Shown: piece by piece, positions 6,206 through 7,771 of the stretch
How the letters are laid out: each line of letters opens with the position of its first letter
Position numbering within the stretch: position 1 is the first letter of the stretch
Origin: an uncultured Oscillospiraceae bacterium
GTDB taxonomy: Bacteria; Bacillota; Clostridia; Oscillospirales; Oscillospiraceae
Assembly (NCBI GenBank): GCA_934572335.1
Contig: CAKTKU010000036.1
Location: forward strand, 1 to 7,771
DNA length: 7,771 nucleotides
Direction: 5' to 3'
The notes under the pieces: generated by a model
The model's input: only the letters and a program-made list of their open reading frames with translations
What the model was told of the DNA's origin: nothing
Database searches by the model: none
Translations under genes and position numbers: made by a program

Positions 6206-7771
6206 GTGAAAACAGACCTGCTTATTATTGGAGGCGGTCTTGCCGGGCTGACGGCGGCATATGAAGTACTGAAAGCCGAGCCGGGACGCAGAATCACGAT
6301 TCTGCGCCCCGGTGCGGGGTCATCCCCGTATGTACACGGCTTCAATATGCCGCTGAATCCGCAGGATTCGACGGAACTTTTCATACAGGATACAGAGGCT
6401 TCCGGCAGAGGTCAGGGCAACGCGGCGCTCGTTGAAGAGCTGTGCAGGGGCAGCCTTGAGCTTCTGCCGTTTTTCGATGAGCTTGGCCTGGACTTCAACC
6501 GCGAGGCGGATGGGAGCTATCAGCAGCTCAGACCCCTCGGGGCATCGTGTCCGCGGGCCATCAGCATCGGCAATGATGCCGGCGGCGCGATCCTCAGAAA
6601 GCTGCTTACCGTCATGGAGCAGCACGAAAATGTCAGCGTCTGCACCACGCTCCATGCCCTGCGCCTGATAACGGAAGACGGCAGAGTGTGCGGCGCTCAC
6701 TGCTTTGACACGCAGAGCAAACGCTGGATGCAGATCAAGGCGAAAGCGGTGATCCTCGCCGCGGGCGGCTTCTGCAGGATATTCCCGTTTTCGACGAACT
6801 CCGCCGACCTCGGCGGGGACGCCATGACAATGGCGCTTGACGCCGGGGCTGAGCTGACGGATATGGAGTTTGTCCAGTTCGAGCCGAGCGCTGCCGTCTG
6901 GCCGCTGGCGATTGCCGGAAAGAGCGTGATCACGACGCTTTTCTATGAGGGCGCTGTGCTGCGCAACGGCAAAGGCGAACGGTTCATGTTCCGTTACAGC
7001 GACAAGGGCGAATGCGCGGATAAGGATGTTCTGTCCTTCGCGATCGCGTCCGAGATCGCCGCGGGACGGGGAACGGAGCACGGCGGCGTGGCGTTCGACG
7101 CAAGCGGCGTCGGGCGCGAACGGCTGGAGGAGGCTTACAGCGCCTACGTAAAGCGCTACCGCGCGGTGGGAATGGACATTGCCGAGCAGGCGATGGAGAT
7201 AGCCCCGGCGGCGCACACCTCGCTGGGCGGCGTGTACGCAAGACCCGATTGCAGCACGGGCGCGGAAGGGCTGTTCGTCTGCGGCGAGACCCTCGGCGGA
7301 CTGCACGGCGCGAACCGCATCGGCGGCAATGCCGGACTGGAAACGATGGTGTTCGGCCGCAGAGCGGGCTGCAGCGCGGCGGCGTATATGGACACACTCG
7401 GCGGCGAACCGGCGGACTGCACGGACGAGATAAGCGACGCGGCAGCCACGGTCAATATCGATGCGCTTCGCGCGGAGCTGACAAAGATCGTCGGCGGGGC
7501 GCTGGGCGTGATCCGGGAGGCCGGTAAGCTGGAGCAGGCGAAGACGGAGCTGGAGCGGATGCTGGAACAGATCCCGGAGAGCGGCTGCTACGCGCAGCAG
7601 CGCCTGCGCAACGATACGCTCACGGCATACGCGGTGACGCTTGCCGCCCTTGAACGGAAAACATCCACCGGCTGCCATGTCCGCACGGACTCCGCCGGTG
7701 AACCGGAGAAATACCGCGTAAACATCCGCTGTGAAAACGGCAGGGCAGTGCCCCGCCGCGCCGAAATCTAA
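6206..7771 (+). CDS. FAD-dependent oxidoreductase of the fumarate reductase / L-aspartate oxidase family
   Basis: The 521-residue protein starts at GTG 6206, 3 nt after the dehydratase stop, with GGGAG at 6189-6193. No other start fits, because the FAD-binding IIGGGLAGLTAAYE begins at residue 7. Family landmarks follow in order: GDAMTMALDAGAELTDMEFVQF (about 204-225), ERFM (258-261), APAAHTSLGGV (333-343), CGETLGGLHGANRIGGN (359-375), and a C-terminal helical domain from about 418. Relatives reduce fumarate or oxidise succinate or aspartate. Here the catalytic Arg of the PRD motif is Lys273 (ADKD), the usual HYxxGG is HTSLGG, and the C-terminal RESRGxH is KTSTGCH (485-491). There is no signal peptide, FMN or heme domain, nor the SHT/HTV site for covalent flavin, so FAD is probably bound non-covalently in the cytoplasm. 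A role as a reductase of an unsaturated or keto acid made by the dehydratase is an inference. The stop is the last codon of the window. Confidence 0.85.
   Translation: MKTDLLIIGGGLAGLTAAYEVLKAEPGRRITILRPGAGSSPYVHGFNMPLNPQDSTELFIQDTEASGRGQGNAALVEELCRGSLELLPFFDELGLDFNREADGSYQQLRPLGASCPRAISIGNDAGGAILRKLLTVMEQHENVSVCTTLHALRLITEDGRVCGAHCFDTQSKRWMQIKAKAVILAAGGFCRIFPFSTNSADLGGDAMTMALDAGAELTDMEFVQFEPSAAVWPLAIAGKSVITTLFYEGAVLRNGKGERFMFRYSDKGECADKDVLSFAIASEIAAGRGTEHGGVAFDASGVGRERLEEAYSAYVKRYRAVGMDIAEQAMEIAPAAHTSLGGVYARPDCSTGAEGLFVCGETLGGLHGANRIGGNAGLETMVFGRRAGCSAAAYMDTLGGEPADCTDEISDAAATVNIDALRAELTKIVGGALGVIREAGKLEQAKTELERMLEQIPESGCYAQQRLRNDTLTAYAVTLAALERKTSTGCHVRTDSAGEPEKYRVNIRCENGRAVPRRAEI

Noticed and set aside
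6320..7678. Leftward open frame of 452 codons opposite the flavoprotein
   Set aside because: It is rich in Arg, Ala and His with no domain; the rightward frame has clear FAD and fumarate-reductase motifs.

Overview
The window looks like chromosomal DNA from a GC-rich anaerobic Firmicute, perhaps a gut-type Oscillospiraceae or related Clostridia. That placement is an inference from purine-rich Shine-Dalgarno sites, high GC in third positions, an AT-rich regulatory gap, and gene types common in such fermenters. No rRNA, tRNA, mobile element or CRISPR array was seen.

Layout. Positions 1-365 hold the start of a leftward gene for an AraC-type regulator; its 3' end, with the expected DNA-binding domain, lies outside the window. 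Positions 366-684 are a divergent control region. It carries one good sigma-A promoter for each direction, an exact 11-bp direct repeat with one copy near each promoter, and a small inverted repeat. From 685 to 7771 six genes run rightward, tightly packed (4-bp overlap, then gaps of 8, 0, 63 and 3 nt): a DUF2877/AllH-family protein, an acetate-kinase-family acid kinase, a metallo-beta-lactamase-fold hydrolase, a short-chain dehydrogenase, an IlvD/Edd-family dehydratase, and a fumarate-reductase/aspartate-oxidase-type flavoprotein. The last gene stops exactly at the window edge, so more operon genes may follow.

How they may work together (inference). The set combines an NAD(P)-linked oxidation, a dehydration, a flavin-linked reduction, a hydrolase, and an acyl-phosphate kinase that could make ATP. 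This is a plausible kit for fermenting a hydroxy acid or a carbamoylated (ureido) compound, switched on by the divergent regulator. Its most striking property is that three of the enzymes keep their family fold signatures but lack hallmark active-site residues: the kinase lacks the GHRVVHGGE block including the catalytic Arg, the dehydratase has Cys-Asp-Ser where the family has Cys-Asp-Lys, and the flavoprotein has Lys where fumarate reductases have the proton-donating Arg. The AllH-type protein also stands without the AllF and AllG partners known from E. coli. The pathway is therefore probably not any of the textbook ones its parts would suggest, and its substrate is unknown. No transporter gene is present in the window.
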